Source: Paraglaciecola sp. L3A3 (lineage in GTDB: Bacteria > Pseudomonadota > Gammaproteobacteria > Enterobacterales > Alteromonadaceae). From it: DNA of 64,000 nucleotides. The position numbers were made by a program, and so were the translations under genes. This document shows positions 1 through 8,362 of this stretch, in pieces (position 1 is the stretch's first letter; each line of letters opens with the position of its first letter). The DNA lies in assembly GCF_009796765.1 (NCBI RefSeq), contig NZ_CP047023.1, positions 3,889,501 to 3,953,500 of the forward strand, written 5' to 3'. The notes under the pieces were generated by a model. That model searched no databases. It was not told the DNA's origin and worked only from the letters and a program-made list of their open reading frames with translations.

Positions 1-929
1 TGGTAGCGTTTAACGAAAAAGTAAGCAGCCGCTATCAAAAGTTAGTTGATAACAAAACATGGCCAGAAGATCTGATACATTGGGTTGATGAAAAACAAGC
101 ATCACAAATCGCCAATATTCCTTTACCTTATGCTGGGTTATTTGTGCCAAGTGCTGGCTGGCTCAATCCCGCTGGCGTTATCCAAGCTCTGGTGAATGCG
201 GCTGAGGCTGATGTCTATGTGAACAAATCACTACTAAGCCTAAATAGACAAGACAAGGTATGGCAATTATCTTGGTCTGATGGCAGTCAAACAGAAACTG
301 ATATTGTTATATTAGCCACAGGTAGCGACAGTGTAGATAATGCTTATTTAGCTGACTTGCCACATAGATTAGTGCGTGGACAAGTAGAAGCAATTCCCAG
401 TAATGCGCCGCTAAGTCAATTAAAGACTGTTCTTTGTCATAAAGGTTACTTAACTCCAGCTTGGCAACAAACACACGCTTTAGGATCGACCTATATTAAA
501 GGCGATAGAAATTGCGATTATCGTCAGGAAGAACGAAGCACTAATTTAGCTATGCACCAAAAAGCTTTAGCTAACTGCGAATGGGTACAAGATATCCAAA
601 CCAATAACTCAGGTCGTGCGGCCATTAGAGCCAGCACACCAGATCACTTACCTATGGTAGGTGCGGTACCCAACATACAACAACAAAAAATCGAATATCA
701 AGATCTCTACAAGGCCTTACCAGCAAAACGTTACCCACAACCGACTGACCATCAAAATTTATTTATGTTGGTCGGCTTAGGCTCTAGAGGATTAAGCACA
801 GCACCTTTATGCGCCGAAATATTAGCCAGTCAAATCAGCGGCCAAGCCCTACCGTTAGCAAATAACTTGTTAAACGCACTTAACCCAAACAGATTCTTGA
901 TAAGGGGCCTGATCCGCAGAGAAATTTAA
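1..929 (+). CDS. mnmC: MnmC, C-terminal part of the tRNA 5-methylaminomethyl-2-thiouridine bifunctional enzyme (5' end outside window)
   Basis: The frame is open from base 3 and ends at TAA 927-929, so only the C-terminal ~308 residues are present. They match the FAD-dependent oxidoreductase domain of MnmC, which removes the carboxymethyl group from cmnm5s2U34 in tRNA before the methyltransferase half makes mnm5s2U. Family landmarks seen: the FVPSAGWLNPAG segment, the IVILATGSD FAD-binding strand, RAAIRASTPDHLPMVGAVP, and the C-terminal GLGSRGLSTAPLCAEILAS followed by NRFLIRGLIRRE. An internal ATG at 144 is not the real start because homologous sequence continues upstream of it. In enterobacteria mnmC lies beside yfcL and epmC, which are also found here, though separated by other genes. 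Confidence 0.93.
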   Translation, partial: VAFNEKVSSRYQKLVDNKTWPEDLIHWVDEKQASQIANIPLPYAGLFVPSAGWLNPAGVIQALVNAAEADVYVNKSLLSLNRQDKVWQLSWSDGSQTETDIVILATGSDSVDNAYLADLPHRLVRGQVEAIPSNAPLSQLKTVLCHKGYLTPAWQQTHALGSTYIKGDRNCDYRQEERSTNLAMHQKALANCEWVQDIQTNNSGRAAIRASTPDHLPMVGAVPNIQQQKIEYQDLYKALPAKRYPQPTDHQNLFMLVGLGSRGLSTAPLCAEILASQISGQALPLANNLLNALNPNRFLIRGLIRREI

Positions 930-982
930 CAGCAGATAAAAGCAGTAGATGGGAGATAGGTACTAGAAAACAGCTAAAAGTT

Positions 983-1325
983 TACCAAGACCTTTATTCT
1001 GATTTGGTCGATTAGGTTATGACATGTGGCACGCAGTTCGCTTAGTGGTTGGTACAGGCATTCACGCCTTGGCTGGAGTAGTCAACAGGCCATTGACTTC
1101 CTAGCTGCGCGCACTGCTAAGTAAGTTGAATGTTAAATACCCCCCTATATTTCATGGCCCGGCCAAGCTTTATCGTACAAAATGGGCGAAATTAAAATTC
1201 GTCAATTACGTCATAAAGCAGAAAAAGAGCTAGGAAATAAATTTTCTATACCTAGCTTTCACGACACAGTTATTGGCTAAGGGTCGTTACCGATGGCGGC
1301 CTTAAAAGACATCATGAACGATTGA
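983..1325 (+). pseudogene. Decayed 3' end of a DUF885-family gene
   Basis: No intact frame exists, but pieces in all three frames reproduce the C-terminal DUF885 pattern in order: YQDLYSD (frame of 983), FGRLGYDMWHAVRLVVGTGIHALA (frame of 1003, given here as two runs: FGRLGYDMWHA and VRLVVGTGIHALA), WSSQQAIDFLAARTAK (from 1071), then ISWPGQALSYKMGEIKI and the following RQLRHKAEKELG and SFHDTVIG up to an in-frame TAA near 1279 and a last GSLPMAALKDIMND ending at TGA 1323-1325. At least two frameshifts and one internal stop are needed to join them. DUF885 proteins are secreted peptidase-like proteins of about 600 residues, so most of the gene is gone. The bases from 930 to 982 belong to the intergenic phrase repeats. 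Confidence 0.8.
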
Positions 1326-1378
1326 ATTACCCAACAAAAATAACGATAGCAGCATTAATAACTATAATTTGAGAAAAA

Positions 1379-2047
1379 ATGACAAACAGTAAAACACCAC
1401 TATCAGTAACAGCAACTGAACGTAACGAAGACTGGTGGCAACAACGCCACCAGCAAAAACTAGCTGAGAAACGAGCCTTAAACAATGATATTGATTTGGT
1501 ATTTTTAGGCGACTCTATCACCCATTCTTGGGAAGACACTGGCCTAGCCACTTGGCAAAAACACTATGCCCATTTAAAAGCGCTCAACTTAGGTTATTCT
1601 GGTGATCGTACCGAACACTTATTGTGGCGTGTACAAAATGGCGAGATAGACGATTTGTCGCCCAAGTTGATAGTGTTACTTATTGGCACCAACAACGCAG
1701 GCCATAGAGTCGAAGCGCATGAAGACACAGCGGCTGGAGTGAAAGTAATTATCCAAGAGCTGCGTCATCGCTTGCCTAACAGCAAAATTTTAGTACTGGC
1801 GACCTTCCCTCGCAGTAAAAGCTTAAACGCCCCTATGCGCAAAAGAGTAAACGCAACCAATGCGTTAGTGCAACATTTTGCCGATAACAAACACATATTT
1901 TGGTTAGACATAGGTCAAGAATTCTTAACCAGTGACGGTATAGTATTAGACACAGTCATGCCTGATTTTTTACACTTAGCGCCAAAGCAATATCAAGTAT
2001 GGGCACAGGCAATGGAGAGTAAAATTGTTGAATTGTTGAATTGTTGA
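1379..2047 (+). CDS. SGNH/GDSL-type hydrolase, PAF acetylhydrolase-like
   Basis: 222-residue protein of the SGNH hydrolase superfamily, closest in pattern to the platelet-activating-factor acetylhydrolase beta/gamma type. Block I is FLGDSIT with the catalytic Ser46; the GYSGDRTEHLLWR segment gives block II glycine; LIGTNN gives the block III asparagine; DFLHLAP holds Asp196 and His199 that complete the triad. No signal peptide is visible, so it is probably cytoplasmic; related enzymes deacetylate sugars or small esters, but the substrate here is unknown. The gene has its own start ATG after a short AT-rich leader. Its last codons and stop fall inside an octanucleotide tandem repeat (2023-2082). 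Confidence 0.85.
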   Translation: MTNSKTPLSVTATERNEDWWQQRHQQKLAEKRALNNDIDLVFLGDSITHSWEDTGLATWQKHYAHLKALNLGYSGDRTEHLLWRVQNGEIDDLSPKLIVLLIGTNNAGHRVEAHEDTAAGVKVIIQELRHRLPNSKILVLATFPRSKSLNAPMRKRVNATNALVQHFADNKHIFWLDIGQEFLTSDGIVLDTVMPDFLHLAPKQYQVWAQAMESKIVELLNC

Positions 2048-2082
2048 ATTGTTGAATTGTTGAATTGTTGAATTGTTGAATT
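2023..2082. repeat. Octanucleotide tandem repeat (AATTGTTG)n across the stop codon of the SGNH hydrolase gene
   Basis: Seven perfect copies of AATTGTTG run from 2023 to 2078, followed by AATT. The hydrolase stop TGA (2045-2047) lies in the third copy. Because 8 is not a multiple of 3, the three reading phases of the repeat recur every 24 bases and one phase always gives a stop, so the array caps the gene. Such arrays are prone to slipped-strand changes in copy number. Confidence 0.95.
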
Positions 2083-2197
2083 AATAAAAACACAGTGAAA
2101 GTAAATAAACAACAGCATGGCTACGTCGCTAAAATATATTGATAAAAGTAAAAATTGCTCTGCTTGAAAACTCTAGATAACTTATTGTAAAAAAAGA

Positions 2198-2974
2198 TTA
2201 ATTGGCAATAGGTTGATAATATTTAAGGTACTTTTCTAAAATTTTTGAGTATTGACCATTTTCCTTAATTCTGGCTAATCCTTGCTCAAAATCATCTCGA
2301 ACTTTTTTATCCAAAAAAGCGTTATGAAAACCAAATTTACCACCAAATATTTTAGATACAACCACTTCATTTTCTGTATATTTGGATTCTAAACCAGACT
2401 GATAGTAGTGATAAATCTCTAGTGCCAAAACGATTACATCAACCCGATCTTTCAGTAACATTAACACTTGTGAGCCCTGCCTTACTGTTTCAGAATATTC
2501 TAAGTTCTCGCTACCAGCGTCAGCAATACCTCTATATTCATCACCATAAAACTGACTTGCTTGTTGATGAGCCAATATCGATTTACCCGCTAAGTCTTTC
2601 ATGGCTGATATTGATAAGTTATTTTTTTTTAAGTGAATTGCTACCGTTTGATACTCGGGTAAAACAATCTCTGAGTAAAAGATGATTTTCTGCGGAATAG
2701 TTTTTAGTGTGACAATTATACCATCGACTTTTTCACTACTTAATACGCTTGGCAGCCGACCAAAAGGATAGTTAACAAATTTAACTTGGTAATTCATCAT
2801 CGAAAAGCTTTGTTCGACAATTTCAACTTCAGCACCAGATGCAACACCATTAATCAGAGAGCTATAGGGTGGGAAGTGAGAAATACCAATTGACACGACC
2901 TTATCATTCGCCCGGCAAAAATGAGAGATCATAAAGATTAAACAGAAAATGAATAAATTAAGCTGAAGCGTCAT
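2198..2974 (-). CDS. Periplasmic solute-binding protein, family 3 (SBP_bac_3-like)
   Basis: 258 residues with an N-terminal hydrophobic signal peptide ending near CRAND, then the start of the family-3 fold (VSIGISHFPPYSSLINGVASG, seen as two strands around a PPY motif) and the typical domain-II return strand AGKSILAHQQASQFYGDEYRG. Members bind amino acids or similar small polar solutes, or act as sensors. No permease or ATPase gene is adjacent, so it is an orphan; many Alteromonadales carry such stand-alone copies. A second, divergent member is at 51798-52622. Length is usual for the family. Confidence 0.8.
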   Translation of the reverse strand: MTLQLNLFIFCLIFMISHFCRANDKVVSIGISHFPPYSSLINGVASGAEVEIVEQSFSMMNYQVKFVNYPFGRLPSVLSSEKVDGIIVTLKTIPQKIIFYSEIVLPEYQTVAIHLKKNNLSISAMKDLAGKSILAHQQASQFYGDEYRGIADAGSENLEYSETVRQGSQVLMLLKDRVDVIVLALEIYHYYQSGLESKYTENEVVVSKIFGGKFGFHNAFLDKKVRDDFEQGLARIKENGQYSKILEKYLKYYQPIAN

Positions 2975-3067
2975 AGGCCTAATATAGCTAATAACAATAT
3001 AATTTCTACCTTATTCGTCACATTTTTTGGGACAGCAAAAATGTAATTCAAAGTAGCATTGAATTGA

Positions 3068-3360
3068 TTAATACCAATCCAGAGACATATCAAAAAGACG
3101 CCGCTCGCGCCCTTTCACTTGCCCTGTGAGAGTCCCGTCGACTATTTCTAATTGATTAGCCACCGTGACATCTAACTGTTCGGCTAAATAATCAGCAAAA
3201 TAAGTAAAACCACCAGAGGCAATGGCTAACTTCCAGTCGGCTTTTTTCAACACGCTAACTAAGTTAACCTGAATGCTGGATAAGCCCAACCTCTCGATAA
3301 CGCACCGATTTCGTCAATGCATTCTACCGTGATAACGGTACTGTCCATGGACATAAATAA
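3068..3360 (-). pseudogene. serB: Fragment of serB (phosphoserine phosphatase) with an internal deletion/insertion
   Basis: On the minus strand, 3360 downwards reads SMDSTVITVECIDEIG, the HAD motif I region of SerB (family form MDMDSTxIxxECIDEI). After the repeat-derived stretch 3262-3303 the SerB sequence resumes in another frame as VNLVSVLKKADWKLAIASGG and FTYFADYLAEQL, then LEIVDGTLTGQVKG, ending at TAA. The roughly 80 residues normally between these parts are missing, as is the C-terminal third with motifs III and IV. The remnant cannot make active enzyme. It sits directly downstream of yfcL on the same strand. Confidence 0.8.
3262..3303. repeat. 42-bp repeat copy at the serB break point, shared with 28172-28213
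   Basis: The stretch starting AGTTAACCTGAATGCTGG and ending CTCGATAACGC aligns without gaps over 42 bases to 28172-28213 with only a few mismatches. It lies exactly where serB homology is interrupted, so it likely marks the insertion or recombination that destroyed the gene. Confidence 0.7.
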
Positions 3361-3402
3361 TAAACTAGGCTGTTTTGCTATTCACTAGCCTCTACCTGCT
3401 AT

Positions 3403-3693
3403 CTACTGCTTTATATAGCTATCCCATAAATCCAGTACTTGTTTTTGATCATCAACAGCTAATTCATTATTGCTAAATGCTTGTGACAAACTGGATTTCA
3501 TAAGTTCATCCAGTTGACTGATTTGAATCATACCTTGTACTTGGCTTTGGCCTGCCATAACCGCAAAGTGACCTTGTAAATAACTAGAAATAAACAGTTC
3601 TTGATCAGTCCCATGTTCCACTACGCCATCTAATTTTTTTTCTACTTTGGCAATAAACAACGCCAACTCAGACTGATTTGTATCTACCGTCAA
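3403..3693 (-). CDS. yfcL: YfcL family protein
   Basis: 96-residue acidic, helical protein matching the small YfcL family of gammaproteobacteria: GVVEHGTDQELFISSYLQGH corresponds to the family's MVDHASDDELFASGYLRGH region. Function is unknown. The start is TTG (CAA at 3691-3693 on the plus strand), preceded by a good AGGAG six bases upstream; no ATG is available in frame. It is the third gene of the epmC-kinase-yfcL run, 32 bases after the kinase gene. E. coli also places yfcL beside mnmC and epmC. Confidence 0.85.
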   Translation of the reverse strand: MTVDTNQSELALFIAKVEKKLDGVVEHGTDQELFISSYLQGHFAVMAGQSQVQGMIQISQLDELMKSSLSQAFSNNELAVDDQKQVLDLWDSYIKQ

Positions 3694-3725
3694 AATATCT
3701 CCTAACTAGGTATAAAACCTTACAT

Positions 3726-4853
3726 TTAATTAAAATCTGTTACTGGGTATAACACTTGATCGCGGTAACCTGTGGTCACTGTAATCAACCCCGCCAAATT
3801 ATGGTTCACTAAACGATCACCAGAGTCCACAATCAGTGGCCGGCCTTGCAAACCTAATAACTTAGTTTTTGTGGCCACCAACAAAATATTTTCTTTACCC
3901 AATAAAGTTAAGAATTCTGGACTTAACTGCTGATTACCCCGTCCGATAATATGTCCTTGGCCACCGATTAAAGTGATTACCAATTTACAATTTTTCCCTT
4001 GTATCGCTTGTAATAATTGTCTGCTGGTCACATCACTAGCAATCAATTTTTGGCCTTGTAAAAGGTCAACTCCCAATAAGGTGTTGGTAAGTTGCAAGTC
4101 TTGCATTATGTAGTCGACTGTTGAGCCTGAGCCCATGACAAATATGTGTCGCGGATACTCTTCCATCAACTCGATAACATGAGCAGAGATATCAGCAAGT
4201 ACCATTTCGTCCGACTCTTTACCGCCCATTTTCACCGCTTGAATATATTCCAGCTCAGTGGGCACCTGCATTTCACCAAAATGTTTTGCATTGACTTTTC
4301 CTTGGCGGAACAAGTCTTCATCTATATCCATTACCTCAGCCTGACTAACACTGACTATTTCACCCTTAATAACTTTGTCTAATACACGTCCTGCAGCTTG
4401 AGGTGTGACAGCAAAAACACCGGAGTGGATCTTACAGCCTGCGGGGATACCTAAAACAGGGATCGATTCAGCAATCAAATTACATACATTTCTGGCAGTT
4501 CCGTCACCACCAACAAACAAAATCAGATCAACTTGCTGTTGTAACAAAGCTTGAGCTGTTGCTTCGGTGTCAATACTTTCAGTTTGTGTTTCTTCAATTT
4601 GATAAACCAGTGAATAAGCAAAACCCATTTCTTTAATTAAGTCTTCACCCATTTCACCGGATGCTAGATAAAAATGTACTTTATGTTTAATGGCTAATAT
4701 CAGTTCTAATGCCAAACGAGTTTTGTCATTGGCTTTTTTTTCAGCCCCTAGAGCTAAGGCTTGTTGGCGAATAGCATTACCATCACTGCCTTTAAGAGCC
4801 AAAGCCCCACCGATGCCTGCATAAGGGTTAATAATTAAACCAAGTTTAAACAT
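3726..4853 (-). CDS. ATP-NAD kinase family protein (AcoX-like)
   Basis: 375 residues of the ATP-NAD/diacylglycerol kinase superfamily. The N-terminus LGLIINPYAGIGG is the typical first strand and glycine-rich loop; LFVGGDGTARN at residues 112-122 is the GGDGT nucleotide-binding motif; GIPAGCKIHSGVFAVTP is the conserved substrate-loop region of this subfamily, which is longer than NadK and often called AcoX-like. The precise substrate is not established for the subfamily, so NAD kinase activity should not be assumed. The ATG overlaps the end of epmC by eight bases, pointing to translational coupling. Confidence 0.85.
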   Translation of the reverse strand: MFKLGLIINPYAGIGGALALKGSDGNAIRQQALALGAEKKANDKTRLALELILAIKHKVHFYLASGEMGEDLIKEMGFAYSLVYQIEETQTESIDTEATAQALLQQQVDLILFVGGDGTARNVCNLIAESIPVLGIPAGCKIHSGVFAVTPQAAGRVLDKVIKGEIVSVSQAEVMDIDEDLFRQGKVNAKHFGEMQVPTELEYIQAVKMGGKESDEMVLADISAHVIELMEEYPRHIFVMGSGSTVDYIMQDLQLTNTLLGVDLLQGQKLIASDVTSRQLLQAIQGKNCKLVITLIGGQGHIIGRGNQQLSPEFLTLLGKENILLVATKTKLLGLQGRPLIVDSGDRLVNHNLAGLITVTTGYRDQVLYPVTDFN

Positions 4854-5406
4854 CAGCCAACTCTTTTACCTCTTCGTCCAATGCGAAGTGCGCCTGAGTT
4901 AAGCTTTGACTCTGATAAAATTGGCTTAAAACCTGAATAAAAATATCAACCCGTGGTGGAAAGCCATTTTGCAAATATTTTAACGCTTGTTGCTGCACCT
5001 TGCCTTGAAAAGCGTTTTGATCAACAGGTGCTCCATTTAAATTATCAGTACTGACACGAAATGATTTTTTCGCCGCAACACAGAATGCCCATTCAATTGC
5101 TTGGGGTTTAACTTCGACTTTTTCAAACTCTGCTTGTTCCACTTTATTGCGTCCATCAGGGCAATACCAGTAACCATAATCTTCTAACAAACGCCTTGCT
5201 TGGCCAGCAATACACCAATGAGAAATTTCATGTAATGCACTAGCAAAATAGCCATGAGCAAAAATAATCTGGTGTTTATCTTGAGGTGTTTTAGCCGGAA
5301 TATAAATAGGTTCATCTGCGCCTTTTACAAGTATGGTGTTTTCGGTGGAGGCGAAGGTTTGGTTAAATAAAAAAATCAAGTCTTGATACTTGTGGGCTTG
5401 TGTCAT
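4846..5406 (-). CDS. epmC: EpmC, elongation factor P hydroxylase
   Basis: Matches EpmC (YfcM), the iron-dependent hydroxylase that completes the beta-lysyl-lysine modification of elongation factor P in the cytoplasm. The family core is clear: AHGYFASALHEISHWCIAG contains the HExxH metal site, followed by DYGYWYCPDGR. Two starts are possible: TTG at 5418 and ATG at 5406; I take the ATG, which begins MTQAHKYQDL, giving 186 residues. It leads a minus-strand operon with the kinase and yfcL. The partner genes epmA and epmB are not in this window. Confidence 0.9.
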   Translation of the reverse strand: MTQAHKYQDLIFLFNQTFASTENTILVKGADEPIYIPAKTPQDKHQIIFAHGYFASALHEISHWCIAGQARRLLEDYGYWYCPDGRNKVEQAEFEKVEVKPQAIEWAFCVAAKKSFRVSTDNLNGAPVDQNAFQGKVQQQALKYLQNGFPPRVDIFIQVLSQFYQSQSLTQAHFALDEEVKELADV

Positions 5407-5604
5407 CTTACTACTCAAAAATAAAGGTACTCATGACAAAATAGATTTAATACGAACTAGATCAAATTATGTCTTTTATAGAATAATACCATTACATCAG
5501 CTAATCTGGGCAACAGATTATGTTTAACCTGCCTATAAAGTCATTTAGCATAAGCAAAAATTAATAATAGAGCGATTGTATAATAAAGATGGAAAATATC
5601 TAAA

Positions 5605-6297
5605 TTGGAAAGTTACAACATAAAGCAAATAAATAGACACTTATATGGCATACAAACCATTCAAGAAATTGCTAAAAATGCTGGAGTAACAGAATCTATT
5701 GATGCATTACAAGGCTGGCAAAATCAAAGGTTTTTAATCAGCCACAAAACTTTGCATCAAGATATAAACTCAAAAAAAGCCTTAGAAGTATTAGTTTATA
5801 AAATATTTTCTCGACAAGAACTTATAGCAAAGGACATAGACAATTCCGAACTTATCGCCAAAGCTTGTAAATTTTTACCCAAAGAACTTTTAAGCACTCT
5901 GGCATCGGCTCTGCAGCTTAATCTGGTTTGCTTAGAACTAGATTTTGAATTGGCACAAATAACCAAAACAACCTCTATTAATCAAGATATATACACTCAT
6001 GCTTACCTAGCCTCCTACAACATACCTTTAAGGCAAAAACAATTATCTAGCCTTAAACAGTTAGGTGATAATTTAGCTAACTTGAATTTATATTGGGGCA
6101 TAGCTAGTTTACTGAACTTATATCGGTATCCCGCTAAATACTTTGCTTTAACTCCCTTACATGAATTTATCGAATTAATCTTTCATGCCTTTAACCAAGT
6201 CTCTAGTTGCGAAGAATTTTTTCATGCTATTGTAGCTAAAGAATCAGAACTGATGCCTGAATATTTAGATCCTGCGGCTAGCAAATTAAAAGTGTAG
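5605..6297 (+). CDS. FFLEELY-motif-like helical protein
   Basis: 230 residues, all helical by appearance, no signal peptide. It resembles the proteobacterial family named after an FFLEELY motif: the order RFLISHKTLH, then a degenerate core (LVYKIFSRQELIAKDIDNSE in place of FFLEELYG...RD), then FLPKELLSTLASALQLNLVCLELDFEL agrees with that family (quoted in two parts: FLPKELLSTLASALQLN and LVCLELDFEL). The namesake motif itself is lost. The only usable start is TTG at 5605; an in-frame stop lies at 5584. It is 11 bases before the thioesterase gene, a pairing known for this family. Molecular role unknown. Confidence 0.6.
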   Translation: MESYNIKQINRHLYGIQTIQEIAKNAGVTESIDALQGWQNQRFLISHKTLHQDINSKKALEVLVYKIFSRQELIAKDIDNSELIAKACKFLPKELLSTLASALQLNLVCLELDFELAQITKTTSINQDIYTHAYLASYNIPLRQKQLSSLKQLGDNLANLNLYWGIASLLNLYRYPAKYFALTPLHEFIELIFHAFNQVSSCEEFFHAIVAKESELMPEYLDPAASKLKV

Positions 6298-6308
6298 GTT
6301 ATCAATCG

Positions 6309-6755
6309 ATGCAATGGCTCCGCCCTAACCCCTTCATAAAAACTTGGCGTATCGGTTCTGAACACATAGACCATTACCAACACGTCAATAATGTTGCCTA
6401 TGTTAAACAATTAGAAACCACGTCTTGGGCTCATTCTAACCAATTAGGGCTTACCATTGAACAATATCAAAACATTGATAGAGGCATGGCAATTAGTCGC
6501 CACGAAATCAATTATTTATCTGCAGCCCATGCAGGAGACTTAATTGATTGCGCCACTTGGATAGTGGACTGCGACAAAAAACTAAAATTAACTAGACAAT
6601 TTCAGTTCATTCGTCATGCAGATACAAAAACGGTACTGACTGCCCGCACCGAATTTGTTTGTATAGCCTTATCAAGCGGAAAACCTAAACGTATGCCAAG
6701 CTTGTTTGCAGACGTCTATGGCCAAGCCTGTATTGAGATAAACAATAATGAATAA
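6309..6755 (+). CDS. Acyl-CoA thioesterase, 4HBT/YbgC-FadM type hotdog protein
   Basis: 148 residues with a hotdog-fold thioesterase pattern: DHYQHVNNVAYVKQLETTSW matches the DxxGHVNNxxY active-site signature of the 4-hydroxybenzoyl-CoA thioesterase/FadM group, and the central strand ISRHEINYLSAAHAGD follows at the expected place. It should hydrolyse acyl-CoA thioesters in the cytoplasm; the acyl specificity cannot be read from the sequence. It overlaps the next gene by eight bases (ATGAATAA-type junction), so the three genes 5605-7902 are very likely one operon. Confidence 0.85.
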   Translation: MQWLRPNPFIKTWRIGSEHIDHYQHVNNVAYVKQLETTSWAHSNQLGLTIEQYQNIDRGMAISRHEINYLSAAHAGDLIDCATWIVDCDKKLKLTRQFQFIRHADTKTVLTARTEFVCIALSSGKPKRMPSLFADVYGQACIEINNNE

Positions 6756-7902
6756 ATGGCTCGCTATTTTATTATTATTGTTGGCTACATCTGTTGCTCT
6801 AAACCTGCAATTACTAAATGAAAATAATAAACTCACAGTAGCAAAATATACTAATCAGTCTGCTGTTAGCTCGCCTGCAAAAATAAAGGTTGATAACCAA
6901 GTTACAACAACAGAGACGAACTCACCCGAGACATATCAAACCTTAAAAACGGCTAATAATTCATACTTGGTAGAAAATGAAGATCAACCTCCCATGACTA
7001 GAGAACAAGCATTAAAACAAGCTTATCAATGGTTAAAACAAGAAAACTATGCCGATTTGACAAACTTTTTACAGAGCTACTTAAAGCAACATCCTCAAGA
7101 TATGGAAATGTTATTAATTGAAGCCAAATTGAAAATAGAAACCAGTTTACTTAGTGACGCTATAGCTCATTATTATTCGTTATTACGTCATCCTATGACC
7201 ACAGTTCAACAATCAGAGGTTGAAGAGATAATTCTGCAACTCAGTAACAATACTATCAACCAATTAAAAAATACTTACTCTTGGGATGTATTAGCTAAAT
7301 TTGTCGAACCATTAATACAAATTGATCCAGAAAACAGACTCTATATATTATCTCTAGCCAGAGCATACGCAGAGCAATATCAAGAACTGCTAATGGAAAA
7401 CATCCTAGCTAGCCTACCTTTTGAAGACCCATCAGCCCAAGCTATTAGAAAAATAGTCGCTATCGAGGATGCAGAACTTAGCGCCATAGAGGATGATAAT
7501 TCCCCCTCACCTTTTACTGAACTAGGTCGTTCAATTTCCTTAAAACAATATGGCGATCAATATGTAGTTAAGGCAAAACTATCCGACAACGAGATCGATT
7601 TATTGATTGATACCGGCGCATCTATCACAGTTATATCGAAACACTATTTCGATAATTTGAGTAATAGATATAAAACAAATCGTATTGGTCGATTTAGTGT
7701 GAATACGGCTAACGGCTCAGTTCGAGCACCTATGTATAAATTTAGAGAACTGACCATTAATCATGTTTCAGTAGAAAATATATCTGTAATGGTATTACCG
7801 ATGAGCAATTTACAAAATGCCAACGGTTTATTAGGTATGAATTTCTTACGAGAATTTGATTTTAAAATAGATCAAACACGGGCAGTCATTATGCTTAAAT
7901 AA
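6748..7902 (+). CDS. Membrane-anchored retropepsin-like aspartic protease with helical repeat region
   Basis: 384 residues. Residues 1-22 form an uncleaved membrane anchor or signal segment; residues ~80-260 are helical, TPR-like. The C-terminal ~120 residues form a clan AA aspartic protease domain: LIDTGASITVIS with Asp288-Thr-Gly-Ala, then a glycine-containing flap region (NTANGSVRAPMY) and NGLLGMNFLREFDF as the second hydrophobic-hydrophobic-Gly motif. Retropepsin-like enzymes have one DTG per chain and dimerise. The protease domain would face the periplasm. Fusion of TPR-like helices to this domain is known in marine gammaproteobacteria; substrates are unknown. Confidence 0.85.
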   Translation: MNKWLAILLLLLATSVALNLQLLNENNKLTVAKYTNQSAVSSPAKIKVDNQVTTTETNSPETYQTLKTANNSYLVENEDQPPMTREQALKQAYQWLKQENYADLTNFLQSYLKQHPQDMEMLLIEAKLKIETSLLSDAIAHYYSLLRHPMTTVQQSEVEEIILQLSNNTINQLKNTYSWDVLAKFVEPLIQIDPENRLYILSLARAYAEQYQELLMENILASLPFEDPSAQAIRKIVAIEDAELSAIEDDNSPSPFTELGRSISLKQYGDQYVVKAKLSDNEIDLLIDTGASITVISKHYFDNLSNRYKTNRIGRFSVNTANGSVRAPMYKFRELTINHVSVENISVMVLPMSNLQNANGLLGMNFLREFDFKIDQTRAVIMLK

Positions 7903-8362
7903 TGGGATAAAAACAGGCGCGATTGACGAGATTCGAGCAAAAGATAACAGCAAAGAGCCAAAAGCCAATGCATTTCAAAACTCTGTGTACCTCTGTGACA
8001 AACTTTTATCTTTTGTTCTTGGCTTTTCACTGCTTCATTCTGCTAAGTCTGCCCCACTCTGCTTAGTCTGTTTTATTCTGCATTTAAAAGCCCTGGATTC
8101 CGGCTTAAAAGCACACCGGAATGACGAAAGTGGAAGCACACCGGAATGACGTGATGTGGGGCTTGTCTTAACACGTTTTTACTCTGTGCCACTCTGTGAA
8201 CAGCTTTTAATCTTTCATCTTTATCTTTTGCTCGTGGCTCGAATCTAGTATCTCGCCACTGTTTTTATCTTTTGCACTTAACTATCTACTAGCTACTATT
8301 TCCTATCTCCTGCTTTGCCTTTTCCTCGCGGCTCGTATCTCTGGATTCAAACTTGGCTACTG
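7903..8362. repeat. Intergenic mosaic of recurring phrases (block 1)
   Basis: No gene lies in this gap between convergent genes. It is composed of phrases met again elsewhere in the window: ATTCGAGCAAAAGATAACAG, CTCTGTGTACCTCTGTG, CTGCTTAGTCTG, the palindromic GGATTCCGGCTTAAAAGCAC module, TTTTATCTTTTGCTC, and ACTATCTACTAGCTACTATT. The order differs from block to block. Confidence 0.85.
8095..8126. repeat. ATTCCGG palindromic module, copy 1
   Basis: GGATTCCGGCTTAAAAGCAC continues with ACCGGAATGACG. The arms ATTCCGG and CCGGAAT pair as a REP-like hairpin. Further copies are at 61534 and 61754; a partial one follows immediately at 8136-8151. Confidence 0.85.
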
